Position numbers and translations under genes: made by a program
From: Hordeum vulgare subsp. vulgare
Lineage: Eukaryota; Streptophyta; Magnoliopsida; Poales; Poaceae
Direction of reading: 5' to 3'
Length of the DNA stretch: 64,000 nt
Assembly (NCBI RefSeq): GCF_904849725.1
Contig: NC_058521.1
Span: 99,186,244-99,250,243 of the forward strand
In this document: positions 22,562 through 31,652 of the stretch, in pieces
How the letters are laid out: each line of letters begins with the position of its first letter
Position numbering within the stretch: position 1 is the stretch's first letter
Notes under the pieces: model-generated
The model's input: the letters and a program-made list of their open reading frames with translations, nothing else
Databases searched by the model: none
Told to the model about the DNA's origin: nothing

Positions 22562-25500
22562 TTACATTGTAATAAATCTAACACCCATACAGTTCTGCTG
22601 TCGATCATGTTTTGGCCGTGGAAGAGGTTTAGTCAGCGGGTCTCCTACATTCAGATCCGTGTGCACCTTGCATATATTTACGTCCTCCTCCTCGACGTAG
22701 TCGCGGATGAGGTTGAAGCGTCGTTTGATGTGTCTGGTCTTCTTGTGAAACCTTGGTTCCTTTGCCAGAGCAATGGCACCAGTGTTTTCACAGAACAAGG
22801 TTATTGGATCCAGTGCACTTGGCACCACTCCAAGATCCGTCATGAACTGCTTCATCCAGACACCCTCCTTAGCCGCCTCCGACGCAGCCATGTACTCCGC
22901 TTCACATGTAGAATCTGCTACGACGCTTTGCTTGGAACTGCACCAGCTTACTGCACCCCCATTAAGAATAAATACGTATCCGGTTTGCGACTTAGAGTCA
23001 TCTGGATCTGTGTCAAAGCTTGCATCAATGTAACCTTTTACGGCGAGCTCTTCGTCACCTCCATACACGAGAAACATCTCCTTAGTCCTTTTCAGGTACT
23101 TCAGGATATTCTTGACCGCTGTCCAGTGATCCACTCCTGGATTACTCTTGAACCTACCTGCCATACTTATGGCCAGGCTAACATCCGGTCTAGTGCACAG
23201 CATCGCATACATGATAGAACCTATGGCTGAAGCATAGGGGATGGAGCGCATATGCTCTCTATCTTCATCAGTTGCTGGGCACTGAGTCTTACTCAATCTC
23301 GTACCTTGTAACACTGGCAAGAACCCTTTCTTGGACTGTTCCATTTTGAACCTCTTCAAAACTTTATCAAGGTATGTGCTTTGTGAAAGTCCTATCAGGC
23401 GTTTTGATCTATCCCTATAGATCTTAATGCCTAGAATGTAAGAAGCTTCTCCTAGGTCCTTCATAGAGAAACTATTATTCAAGTAACCTTTTATGCTCTC
23501 CAAAAGATCTACGTTGTTCCCAATCAGTAATATGTCATCCACATATAATATTAGAAACGCCACAGAGCTCCCACTCACTTTCTTGTAAATACGAGATTCT
23601 CCAACCACTTGTATAAACCCAAATGCTTTGATCACCTCATCAAAGCGTTTGTTCCAACTCCGAGATGCTTGCACCAGTCCATAAATGGATCGCTGGAGCT
23701 TGCACACCTTGTCAACATTTTTAGGATCGACAAAACCTTCGGGTTGCATCATATACAACTCTTCCTTAAGGAAACCGTTAAGGAACGCCGTTTTGACATC
23801 CATCTGCCAGATTTCATAATCGAAAAATGCAGCTATTGCTAACATGATTCTGACGGACTTAAGCATCGCTACGGGTGAGAAAGTCTCATCGTAGTCAACT
23901 CCTGGAACTTGTGAAAAACCCTTTGCCACAAGTCGAGCTTTATAAACGGTCACATTACCGTCAGCGTCCGTCTTCTTCTTAAAGATCCATTTGTTCTGAA
24001 TAGCCTTGCGGCCCTCAGGTAGTATCTCCAAAGTCCACACTTTGTTCTCATACATGGATCCTATCTCGGATTTCATGGCTTCTAGCCATTTTTTGGAATC
24101 TGGGCCCACCATTGCTTCTTCATAATTTGCAGGTTCATTGTTGTCCAACAACATGATTGATAAGACGGGATTACCGTACCACTCTGGAGCAGCGCGTGAT
24201 CTCGTCGACCTGCGTGGTTCTACAGAAACTTGAACTGGAGTTTCATGATCATCATCATTAACTTCCTCCTCAACCGGCGTCGCAACGACAAAGGTTTCCC
24301 CCTGCCCTGCGCCATCCTCCAGAGGGATGAGAGGTTCGACAACCTCGTCAAGTTCTATCTTCTTCCCACTCAATTCTCTCGAGAGAAACTCCTTCTCGAG
24401 AAAAGTTCCGTTCTTAGCAACAAACACTTTGCCCTCGGTTTTGAGATAGAAGGTGTACACAACTGTCTCTTTTGGGTAACCTATGAAGACGCACTTTTCC
24501 GCTTTGGGTTCCAGCTTTTCAGGCTGAAGCTTTTTGACATAAGTATCACATCCCCAATCTTTAAGAAATGACAACTTTGGCCTTTTGCCATACCATAGTT
24601 CGTATGGTGTCGTCTCAACGGATTTTGATGGTGCCCTATTTAAAGTGAATGCAGCTGTTTCTAATGCATAACCCCAAAATGATAACGGCAAATCAGTAAG
24701 AGACATCATAGATCGCACCATCTCTAACAAAGTACGATTACGACGTTCGGACACACCATTACGCTGTGGTGTTCCAGGCGGTGTTAACTGCGAAACAATT
24801 CCACATTGTCTTAAGTGAGCACCAAACTCAAAACTCAGATATTCACCCCCACGATCAGACCGTAGGAACTTGATCTTCTTGTTACGATGATTTTCCACTT
24901 CACTCTGAAATTGCTTGAACTTTTCAAATGTTTCAGACTTGTGCTTCATCAAGTAGACATAACCATATCTACTTAAATCGTCCGTGAAGGTGAGAAAATA
25001 ACGATATCCGCCGCGTGCCTCCACGCTCATTGGACCACACACATCGGTATGTATGATTTCCAACAAGTCACTTGCACGCTCCATTGTTCCAGAGAACGCA
25101 GTCTTAGTCATCTTGCCCATGAGGCATGGTTCGCACGTGTCAAGTGAATCAAAGTCAAGTGACTCCAAAAGTCCATCAGCATGGAGTTTCTTCATGCGCT
25201 TTACACCAATATGACCTAAGCGGTAGTGCCACAAAAATATGGCGCTATCATTGTTTACTCTAACTCTTTTGGTCTCAATGTTATGTATATGCGTATCGCT
25301 ATCAAGATTCAATATGAACAATCCTCTCACATTCGGTGCATGACCATAAAAGATATTACTCATAGAAATTGAACAACCATTATTCTCAGACTTAAAAGAG
25401 TAACCGTCTTGCAATAAACAAGATCCAGATATAATGTTCATGCTCAACGCAGGCACTAAATAACAATGATTTAAGTTCATCACTAATCCCGATGGTAGCT

Positions 25501-25993
25501 GAAGTGACACTGTGCCGACGGCGATTGCATCAACCTTGGAACCGTTTCCTACGCGCATCGTCACTTCGTCTTTCGCCAGCCTTCGTCTATTCCGCAGTTC
25601 CTGCTTCGAGTTGAAAATGTGAGCAACAGAACCGGTATCGAATACCCAGGCACTACTACGAGAGCCGGTTAAGTACACATCAATAACATGTATATCAAAT
25701 ATACCTGATTTTTCTTTGCCCGCCTTCTTATCTGCCACATACTTGGGGCAATTGCGCTTCCAGTGACCCATACCCTTGCAATAGAAGCACTCTGTTTCAG
25801 GCTTAGGTCCAGCCTTGGGTTTCTTCGGCGGATTGGCAACAGGCTTGCCGCTCTTCTTCGAATTGCCCTTCTTGCCTTTGCCGTTTCTCTTGAAACTAGT
25901 GGTCTTGCTTACCATCAACACTTGATGCTCTTTACGGAGTTCAGACTTTGCGACTTTCAGCATCGCAAACAACTCGCCGGGAGACTTGTTCAC
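22562..25993 (-). CDS. gag-pol: Copia Gag C-terminus plus Pol polyprotein (protease, integrase, RT, RNase H)
   Basis: An open frame of 1143 residues with every Copia Pol domain in order. The CCHC knuckle CFYCKGMGHWKRNC is at 69-82 and the protease DTG at 119-121. Integrase has HHCC residues H256, H261, C287 and C290, then catalytic D317, D380 and E416 (D-35-E spacing). Reverse transcriptase has D732 in MDVKTAFLNG and YVDD at 817-820. RNase H has D990 and the STCEAEYM motif near 1028-1035. In real elements this is made as one Gag-Pol. Here the first Met is internal to Gag, because one A is missing just before it relative to the plus-strand sister copy. The sister has CDNTGA where this copy has CENTGA (residue 1069), changing a usual RNase H Asp to Glu. 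The rest is undamaged, so the copy is fairly young. Confidence 0.95.
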   Translation of the reverse strand: MNKSPGELFAMLKVAKSELRKEHQVLMVSKTTSFKRNGKGKKGNSKKSGKPVANPPKKPKAGPKPETECFYCKGMGHWKRNCPKYVADKKAGKEKSGIFDIHVIDVYLTGSRSSAWVFDTGSVAHIFNSKQELRNRRRLAKDEVTMRVGNGSKVDAIAVGTVSLQLPSGLVMNLNHCYLVPALSMNIISGSCLLQDGYSFKSENNGCSISMSNIFYGHAPNVRGLFILNLDSDTHIHNIETKRVRVNNDSAIFLWHYRLGHIGVKRMKKLHADGLLESLDFDSLDTCEPCLMGKMTKTAFSGTMERASDLLEIIHTDVCGPMSVEARGGYRYFLTFTDDLSRYGYVYLMKHKSETFEKFKQFQSEVENHRNKKIKFLRSDRGGEYLSFEFGAHLRQCGIVSQLTPPGTPQRNGVSERRNRTLLEMVRSMMSLTDLPLSFWGYALETAAFTLNRAPSKSVETTPYELWYGKRPKLSFLKDWGCDTYVKKLQPEKLEPKAEKCVFIGYPKETVVYTFYLKTEGKVFVAKNGTFLEKEFLSRELSGKKIELDEVVEPLIPLEDGAGQGETFVVATPVEEEVNDDDHETPVQVSVEPRRSTRSRAAPEWYGNPVLSIMLLDNNEPANYEEAMVGPDSKKWLEAMKSEIGSMYENKVWTLEILPEGRKAIQNKWIFKKKTDADGNVTVYKARLVAKGFSQVPGVDYDETFSPVAMLKSVRIMLAIAAFFDYEIWQMDVKTAFLNGFLKEELYMMQPEGFVDPKNVDKVCKLQRSIYGLVQASRSWNKRFDEVIKAFGFIQVVGESRIYKKVSGSSVAFLILYVDDILLIGNNVDLLESIKGYLNNSFSMKDLGEASYILGIKIYRDRSKRLIGLSQSTYLDKVLKRFKMEQSKKGFLPVLQGTRLSKTQCPATDEDREHMRSIPYASAIGSIMYAMLCTRPDVSLAISMAGRFKSNPGVDHWTAVKNILKYLKRTKEMFLVYGGDEELAVKGYIDASFDTDPDDSKSQTGYVFILNGGAVSWCSSKQSVVADSTCEAEYMAASEAAKEGVWMKQFMTDLGVVPSALDPITLFCENTGAIALAKEPRFHKKTRHIKRRFNLIRDYVEEEDVNICKVHTDLNVGDPLTKPLPRPKHDRQQNCMGVRFITM

Positions 25994-26541
25994 CCTTGCA
26001 TGTTGTAGTTCAACACAAAGCCTTTATAGCTTGGCGGCAGTGATTGAAGGATTCTGTCAGTGATAGCTTCTTGCGGGAGTTCAATCCCCAGTTCAGCTAG
26101 ACGGTTTGAGTACCCAGACATTTTGAGCACATGTTCACTGACAGACGAGTTTTCCTCCATCTTGCAAGCATAGAATTTATCGGAGGTCTCATACCTTTCG
26201 ATCCGGGCGTTCTTCTGAAAGATAAACTTCAACTCTTGGAACATCTCAAATGCTCCATGACGCTCAAAGCGACGTTGAAGTCCCGGTTCTAAGCCATACA
26301 AGACTGCACATTGAACTATTGAGTAGTCCTCCTTACGCGCTAACCAAGCGTTCTTAACATCCTGATCAGCCGTAGCGGGTGGTTCATCTCCTAGCGCAGC
26401 ATTAAGGACATAATCCTTCTTCCCAGCTTGTAAGATTAGCTTAAGATTACGAGCCCAGTCTACAAAGTTGCTTCCATCATCTTTCAACTTAGCTTTCTCT
26501 AGGAACGTATTAAAATTCAAGATGACACTTGCGTGAGCCAT
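25990..26541 (-). pseudogene. gag: Copia Gag N-terminal part, cut off by a one-base deletion
   Basis: 183 residues from MAHASVILNFNTFLEKAKL to NYNMQG, then TGA. The plus-strand copy at 41571 reads on through this point. Here GGGATGAAC has become GGGTGAAC, so loss of one A creates the stop and puts the rest of Gag-Pol in another frame. The domain is the Copia capsid (UBN2-type gag, with LPPSYKGFVLNYNM near its end). The start is supported by the identical position in the sister copy. Confidence 0.92.
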
Positions 26542-27796
26542 GATCTACAACACAAATATATTCAAAGTGGACTTAGACTATGTTCAAGATAATTAGAGTT
26601 CAACTTAATCAAATTATATGCTAAACTCTCACTCAAAAAGTACATCTCTCTAGTCATTTGAGTGGTTCATGATCCACTTACACTATCCCAAGTCCGATCA
26701 TCACATGACTTGAGTATAGTTTCAGTGGTAAGCATCCCTATGCTAATCATATCAACCATATGATTCATGATCGACCTTTCGGTCTCATGTGTTCCGAGGC
26801 CATGTCTGCACATGCTAGACTTGTCAAGCTTAACCCGAGTGTTCCGCGTGCGCAACTGTTTTGCACCCGTTGTATGTGAACGTTGAATCTATCACACCCG
26901 ATCATCACGTGGTGTCTCGAAACGACGAACTGTAGCAACGGTGCACAGTCGGGGAGAACACAATTTCGTCTTGAAATTTTAGTGAGAGATCACCTCATAA
27001 TGCTACCGTCGTTCTAAGCAAAATAAGGTGCATAAAAGGATTAACATCACATGCAATTCATAAGTGACATGATATGGCCATCATCTTGTGCTTCTTGATC
27101 TCCATCACCAAAGCACCGGCACGATCTTCTTGTCACCGGCGCCACACCATGATCATCCATCAACGTGTTGCCATCGGGGTTGTCATGCTACTTGTGCTAT
27201 TACTACTAAAGCTACATCCTAGCAAAAAAGTAAACGCATCTGCAAGCACATATGTTAGTATAAAAACAACCCTATGGCTCCTGCCGGTTGCCGTACCATC
27301 GACGTGCAAGTCGATATTTCTATTACAACATGATCATCTCATACATCCAATATATCACATCACATCGTTGGCCATATCACATCACAATCATACCCTGCAA
27401 AAACAAGTTAGACGTCCTCTAATTTTGTTGTTGCATGTTTTACGTGGTGACCAAGGGTATCTAGTAGGATCGCATCTTACTTACGCAAACACCACAACGG
27501 AGATATATGAGTTGCTATTTAACCTCATCCAAAGACCTCCTCGGTCAAATCCGATTCAACTAAAGTTGGAGAAACCGTCACTTGCCAGTCATCTTTGAGC
27601 AAAGGGGGTTACTCGTAACGATGAAACCAGTCTCTCGTAAGCGTACGAGTAATGTCGGTCCAATCCGCTTCAATCCAACAATACCGCGGAATCAAGAAAA
27701 GACTAAGGAGGGCAGCAAAACGCACATCACCGCCCACAAAACCTTTTGTGTTCTACTCGAGAAGACATCTACGCATGAACCTAGCTCTGATACCAT
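26542..27796 (-). other. Untranslated leader and primer-binding site of the minus-strand BARE-type Copia
   Basis: About 1.25 kb between the 5' LTR and gag on the minus strand. The primer site TGGTATCAGAGC at 27784-27795 exactly matches the iMet-type site and starts two bases from the LTR. The matching leader in the plus-strand copy is 40317-41570. Leader ORFs (for example one near 27074-27598) are on the antisense strand or unconserved. Packaging and dimerisation signals are expected here in BARE elements, but I cannot point to them. Confidence 0.85.
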
Positions 27797-29594
27797 TGTT
27801 GGTGAACGTCGCATGGGAAACAAAAAATTTCCTACGCGCACGAAGACCTATCATGGTGATGTCCATCTACGAGAGGGGATGAGTGATCTACGTACCCTTG
27901 TAGATCGTACAGCAGAAGCGTTAGAGAACGCGGTTGATGTAGTGGAACGTCCTCACGTCCCTCGATCCGCCCCGCGAACAATCCCGCGATCAGTCCCACG
28001 ATCTAGTACCGAACGGACGGCACCTCCGCGTTCAGCACACGTACAGCTCGACGATGATCTCGGCCTTCTTGATCCAGCAAGAGAGACGGAGAGGTAGAAG
28101 AGTTCTCCGGAAGCGTGACGGCGCTCCGGAGGTTGGTGATGATCTTGTCTCAGCAGGGCTCCGCCCGAGCTCCGCAGAAACGCGATCTAGAGGAAAAACT
28201 ATGGAGGTATGTGGTCGGGCAGCCGTGAGAAAGTCGTCTCAAATCTGCCCTAAAAGCCCCATATATATAGGAGGAGGGAGGGGGACCTTGCCTTGGGGTC
28301 CAAGGGACCCTCAAGGGGTCGGCCGAGCCAAGGGGGGGGAGGACGCCCCCCCCCCCCAAACCGAGTTGGACTTGGTTTTGTGGGAGGAGTCCCCCTCCCT
28401 TCCCACTTCCTCCCTCTTTTTTTTCTTTTCGTTTGATTTCCTTCTCTTGGCGCATAGGCCCCCTTGGGGCTGTCCCCCTTGGGCCTATGGGCTTCCCCGG
28501 GGTGGGTTGCCCCCCCCCCGGTGAACTCCCGGAACCCATTCGTCATTCCCGGTACATTCCCGGTATCTCCGAAAACCTTCCGGTAATCAAATGAGGTCAT
28601 CCTATATATCAATCTTCGTTTCCGGACCATTCCGGAAACCCTCGTGACGTCCGTGATCTCATCCGGGACTACGAACAACATTCGGTAACCAACCATATAA
28701 CTCAAATACGCATAAAACAACGTCGAACCTTAAGTGTGCAGACCCTGCGGGTTCGAGAACTATGTAGACATGACCCGAGAGACTCCTCGGTCAATATCCA
28801 ATAGCGGGACCTGGATGCCTATATTGGATCCTACATATTCTACGAAGATCTTATCGTTTGAACCTCAGTGCCAAGGATTCGTATAATCCCGTATGTCATT
28901 CCCTTTGTCCTTCGGTATGTTGCTTGCCCGAGATTCGATCGTCAGTATCCGCATACCTATTTCAATCTCGTTTACCGGCAAGTCTCTTTACTCGTTCCGT
29001 AATACAAGATCCCTGAACTTACACTAAGTTACATTGCTTGCAAGGCTTGTGTGTGATGTTGTATTACCGAGTGGGCCCCGAGATACCTCTCCGTCACACG
29101 GAGTGACAAATCCCAGTCCTGATCCATACTAAATCAACTAACACCTTCGGAGATACCTGTAGAGCATCTTTATAGTCACACAGTTACGTTGCGACGTTTG
29201 ATACACACAAAGCATTCCTCCGGTGTCAGTGAGTTATATGATCTCATGGTCATAGGAATAAATGCTTGACACGCAGAAAACAGTAGCAACAAAATGACAC
29301 GATCGACATGCTACGTCTATTAGTTTGGGTCTAGTCCATCACGCGATTCTCCCAATGACGTGATCCACTTATCAAGCAACAACACCTTGTTCATAATCAG
29401 AAGACACTGACTATCATCGATCAACTGGCTAGCCAACTAGAGGCATGCTAGGGACGGTGTTTTGTCTATGTATCCACACATGTAAACGAGTCTTCATTTA
29501 ATACAATTATAGCATGGATAATAAACTATTATCTTGACACAGGAATTATAATAATAACTTCATTTATCATTGCCTCTAGGGCATAATTCCAAGA
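27797..29594 (-). repeat. 5' LTR of the minus-strand BARE-type Copia
   Basis: 1798 bp, very close to the 3' LTR. Differences include the poly-C tract lengths and a deletion of the AGCCCACTAAGGGCTG-type segment near 28470. It would supply the promoter (minus-strand TATATATA near 28261-28268) for the genomic RNA. Confidence 0.92.
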
Positions 29595-29879
29595 AAAGTA
29601 TTGCCCCATAGTCTTTGGACAAACTCCTTTCACATGGTGGAGGTGTACTTCCACGTATTAAAGTTCCACTCCATTTTCCACAAATGGGTAGCCTTTGTAG
29701 ACTGCATCTCCTTCAAGGTGAATGTGCTTCATCATGTCCTTCAGGATTTTCGGGTAATGATCACCGGTCAGGATCATGATCGTTTCTGGGCCCTTGAGGA
29801 ATGACTCATAGAGAGTTGTCATCTGCAGGTGTCGGTAAATAGGTACTCAGAGGAATGTATGTGTCTCCTTGGTAGTCAT
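29595..29879 (-). pseudogene. N-terminal half of the unrecognised ORF in the gag-only element
   Basis: Reading from an ATG at 29879: MTTKETHTFL, a TGA at 29849-29847, VPIYRHLQMTTLYESF, then GDHYPKILKDMMKHIHLEGD, YKGYPFVENGVEL, and a TAA at 29660-29658. It continues YVEVHLHHVKG and GQYF up to the Copia insertion, and on at 20678. Only two stops break about 169 codons, and the frame is unchanged across the insertion, so this was a real gene. It lies downstream of gag on the same strand, where pol would be in an autonomous element. I do not recognise it. Confidence 0.6.
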
Positions 29880-30177
29880 GGTACATTACTACTCATTGGA
29901 TCTTGTGGGTTCACTGATTACTACCACACTTAAATGAATTATACTCATGTCTGCATAGACCATATTTTCTCATATCCTCATAATTGTGCAGAGATCTTTG
30001 CTCATAGAGAAACAATGCATACATTTTCAACATAGGCAATCATGAGACAATAAATTCCATTTATTCATGATGTTATTACAATCTCTGGGACTTCTGTTAC
30101 AAAAACAATTTCACTCCATGATCTTATGAAAAACAAGAGTGCTTCGGATTACACTTATTGCCCTGGTCAAAACTTAA
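29880..30177 (-). other. Spacer between Gag and the second ORF of the gag-only element
   Basis: About 300 bp between the gag stop near 30178 and the ATG at 29879 (minus strand). I see no conserved motif or ORF. Confidence 0.5.
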
Positions 30178-31155
30178 CTACTCCATTCTAGCTTTCTTCC
30201 TTTGCGGACAATCGCTAGCAAAATGTCCTGCTTCCTTGCAACAAAAGCAAATGAGTTCTGACCAGTCTCGAGGCTTCTTAGCTTCTGCTTTTGCTCCTTG
30301 GATTCCCGGCTTCCTTCCTGAGCACATGTATTTGTGTTGGCCAAATTTCATACACTTGTAACATCTGACATGACTCAGGTCTATGTCTGCATAGATTTGG
30401 TTCTTCCGAGGGTACTTTTTCTTCTTTCCGGACTCCTTCGTTTTGGCCAGTTCTTCTATTTCAAGTGGATCAAACTCCACTTCTTCCGTCGGGAAGTATC
30501 CCAGATACTCTTGGCTTCTCTTCGTGCAGTCCTCTGAATAATGTCCTTCTTCTCCACATGAGTAGCATGCATTCGAGAAAAATCTGGTCAGACCTTGTCC
30601 ATCAGGGTCTTCAATATTTTCGTTCATCACTGGCTCTTCTAGAATGTTCTCCTTGAGTGTTTCCTTCATTGCTTCTTTCTGCTGCTTGACAACTTGTTGC
30701 ACCTTGGGGTAAATGTGACACTGAGCTGGGTAGTGGGTTGTTCCTTCACACAAGAAACAAGTCACCTGACTAGTTGGGCATTCCTCCGCTGGGTGATTTT
30801 CTTCACAATGAGTGCATCCATCCTTGTGTTCCTCCTAGGTGTGTCCTATTTCTCCACAGATCTTGCATGCACAAGTCTTCTTCTTCGGATTATCATAGCA
30901 CTTCTGAATAAGACGGGATCTTAACATAGTCTTCTTGAATTCGTCCCAAGTTTCTGCTCCACTAAATCCTTGTATGGCATGATGCATTTTCCACCAGATT
31001 GAAGCACTTTGTGTAATGTACTGAAGAGCGTGTTCCACTTCATACTTCCTTGAGATCAAGTTGCTCCCGAAGTGGTTCTCCATGTTCTGAATCCATATTT
31101 CAGCCTCCGGCTGGGTCATTGGTCCAGAGACTACAAGTCCAGCTTCATACTCCAT
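30178..31155 (-). pseudogene. gag: Gag-like protein with five to six zinc knuckles, one internal stop
   Basis: The minus-strand frame starts MEYEAGLVVSGPMTQPEAEI at 31155. Its capsid-like first part (WIQNMENHFGSNL, then ASIWWKMHHAIQGF) runs about 90 residues. A chain of Cys/His knuckles follows: CKICGEIGH (interrupted by TAG at 30837-30835), CTHCEENHPAEEC, CFLCEGTTHYPAQC, CYSCGEEGHYSEDC, CYKCMKFGQHKYMC and CFCCKEAGHFASDC. A linker rich in Glu and Lys separates them. The frame is the same on both sides of the TAG, so one point change broke a protein of about 325 residues. Most plant Gags have one or two knuckles. Gag would bind and package element RNA. There is no pol downstream. Confidence 0.85.
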
Positions 31156-31652
31156 CTAGTAGGGTGGAGGTTTTGGGGATGAGACGGGTAAGAGAGGGAG
31201 GGAGATACACACAATACAAACAATATTTTTGAGAATAGGTTTTAGTTGTGGCCGTTGGAAAACACACACCAATGACGGCTCACAAATCATCGTATCTACT
31301 GTGGGTATATAAAAGGGGTTTGGACTTCTAATGGTCATATAATTATTCGAACACTTCAGGGTCTTCGAGTTCTTCGGGTCTTGAGAGTCTTCTGTTGGTG
31401 TAGCTTCAATTCTTCAAACGCGTGGTGAAATCCTCTTTACTTTGAAGTAGAACTCCGTTGATTCTTCATGAGGTCAAAGGGGTAAGGGTATTGTCTAACT
31501 ATTGGAGGTGAGAGAGAACGTTTGATGAAATCAGAAGAGATGAGAAGTAAAAGGTGTTTCCGAAAATAATATTTTTGAGAGGTCATATCCTAAGAAGTTT
31601 CCAGTTTTCTAGGGTCACGTCCTACAGTCAACATGTGCTGTGATACCATCTC
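31156..31652 (-). other. Leader of the gag-only element, with iMet-type primer site
   Basis: Minus-strand leader between the 5' LTR and gag. The primer site TGGTATCACAGC (31637-31648) differs by one base from TGGTATCAGAGC and begins five bases from the LTR. On the opposite strand TATATAAAAG at 31306-31315 is a strong TATA match that would fire antisense to gag. Confidence 0.75.

Larger units (their letters stand above)
20684..29594 (-). mobile_element. BARE-1/WIS/Angela-type Copia retrotransposon, nearly complete
   Basis: Two LTRs (20684-22509, 27797-29594) flank gag-pol on the minus strand. AAAGT lies at 20679-20683 and 29595-29599 as the TSD. The primer site TGGTATCAGAGC (27784-27795, minus) and the AAGTGGGAGA polypurine tract (near 22511-22522, minus) are in place. 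The LTR start TGTTGGAATTATGCCC is typical of the BARE-1/WIS family. One LTR terminus has CCAAGA instead of CCAACA at 29593. Gag is cut from pol by a one-base loss, so this copy is not autonomous as written. It sits inside the second ORF of the gag-only element. Confidence 0.95.

Noticed and set aside
27074..27598. A 174-residue ORF opposite the Copia leader (also 40515-41024)
   Set aside because: Antisense to the Copia leader, with no known motif. Its persistence in both copies is explained by their high overall identity.
27784..27795. tRNA-like sequence GCTCTGATACCA
   Set aside because: This is the primer-binding site complementary to a tRNA end, not a tRNA gene. No cloverleaf surrounds it. 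The same holds for 49993-50004 and 31637-31648.
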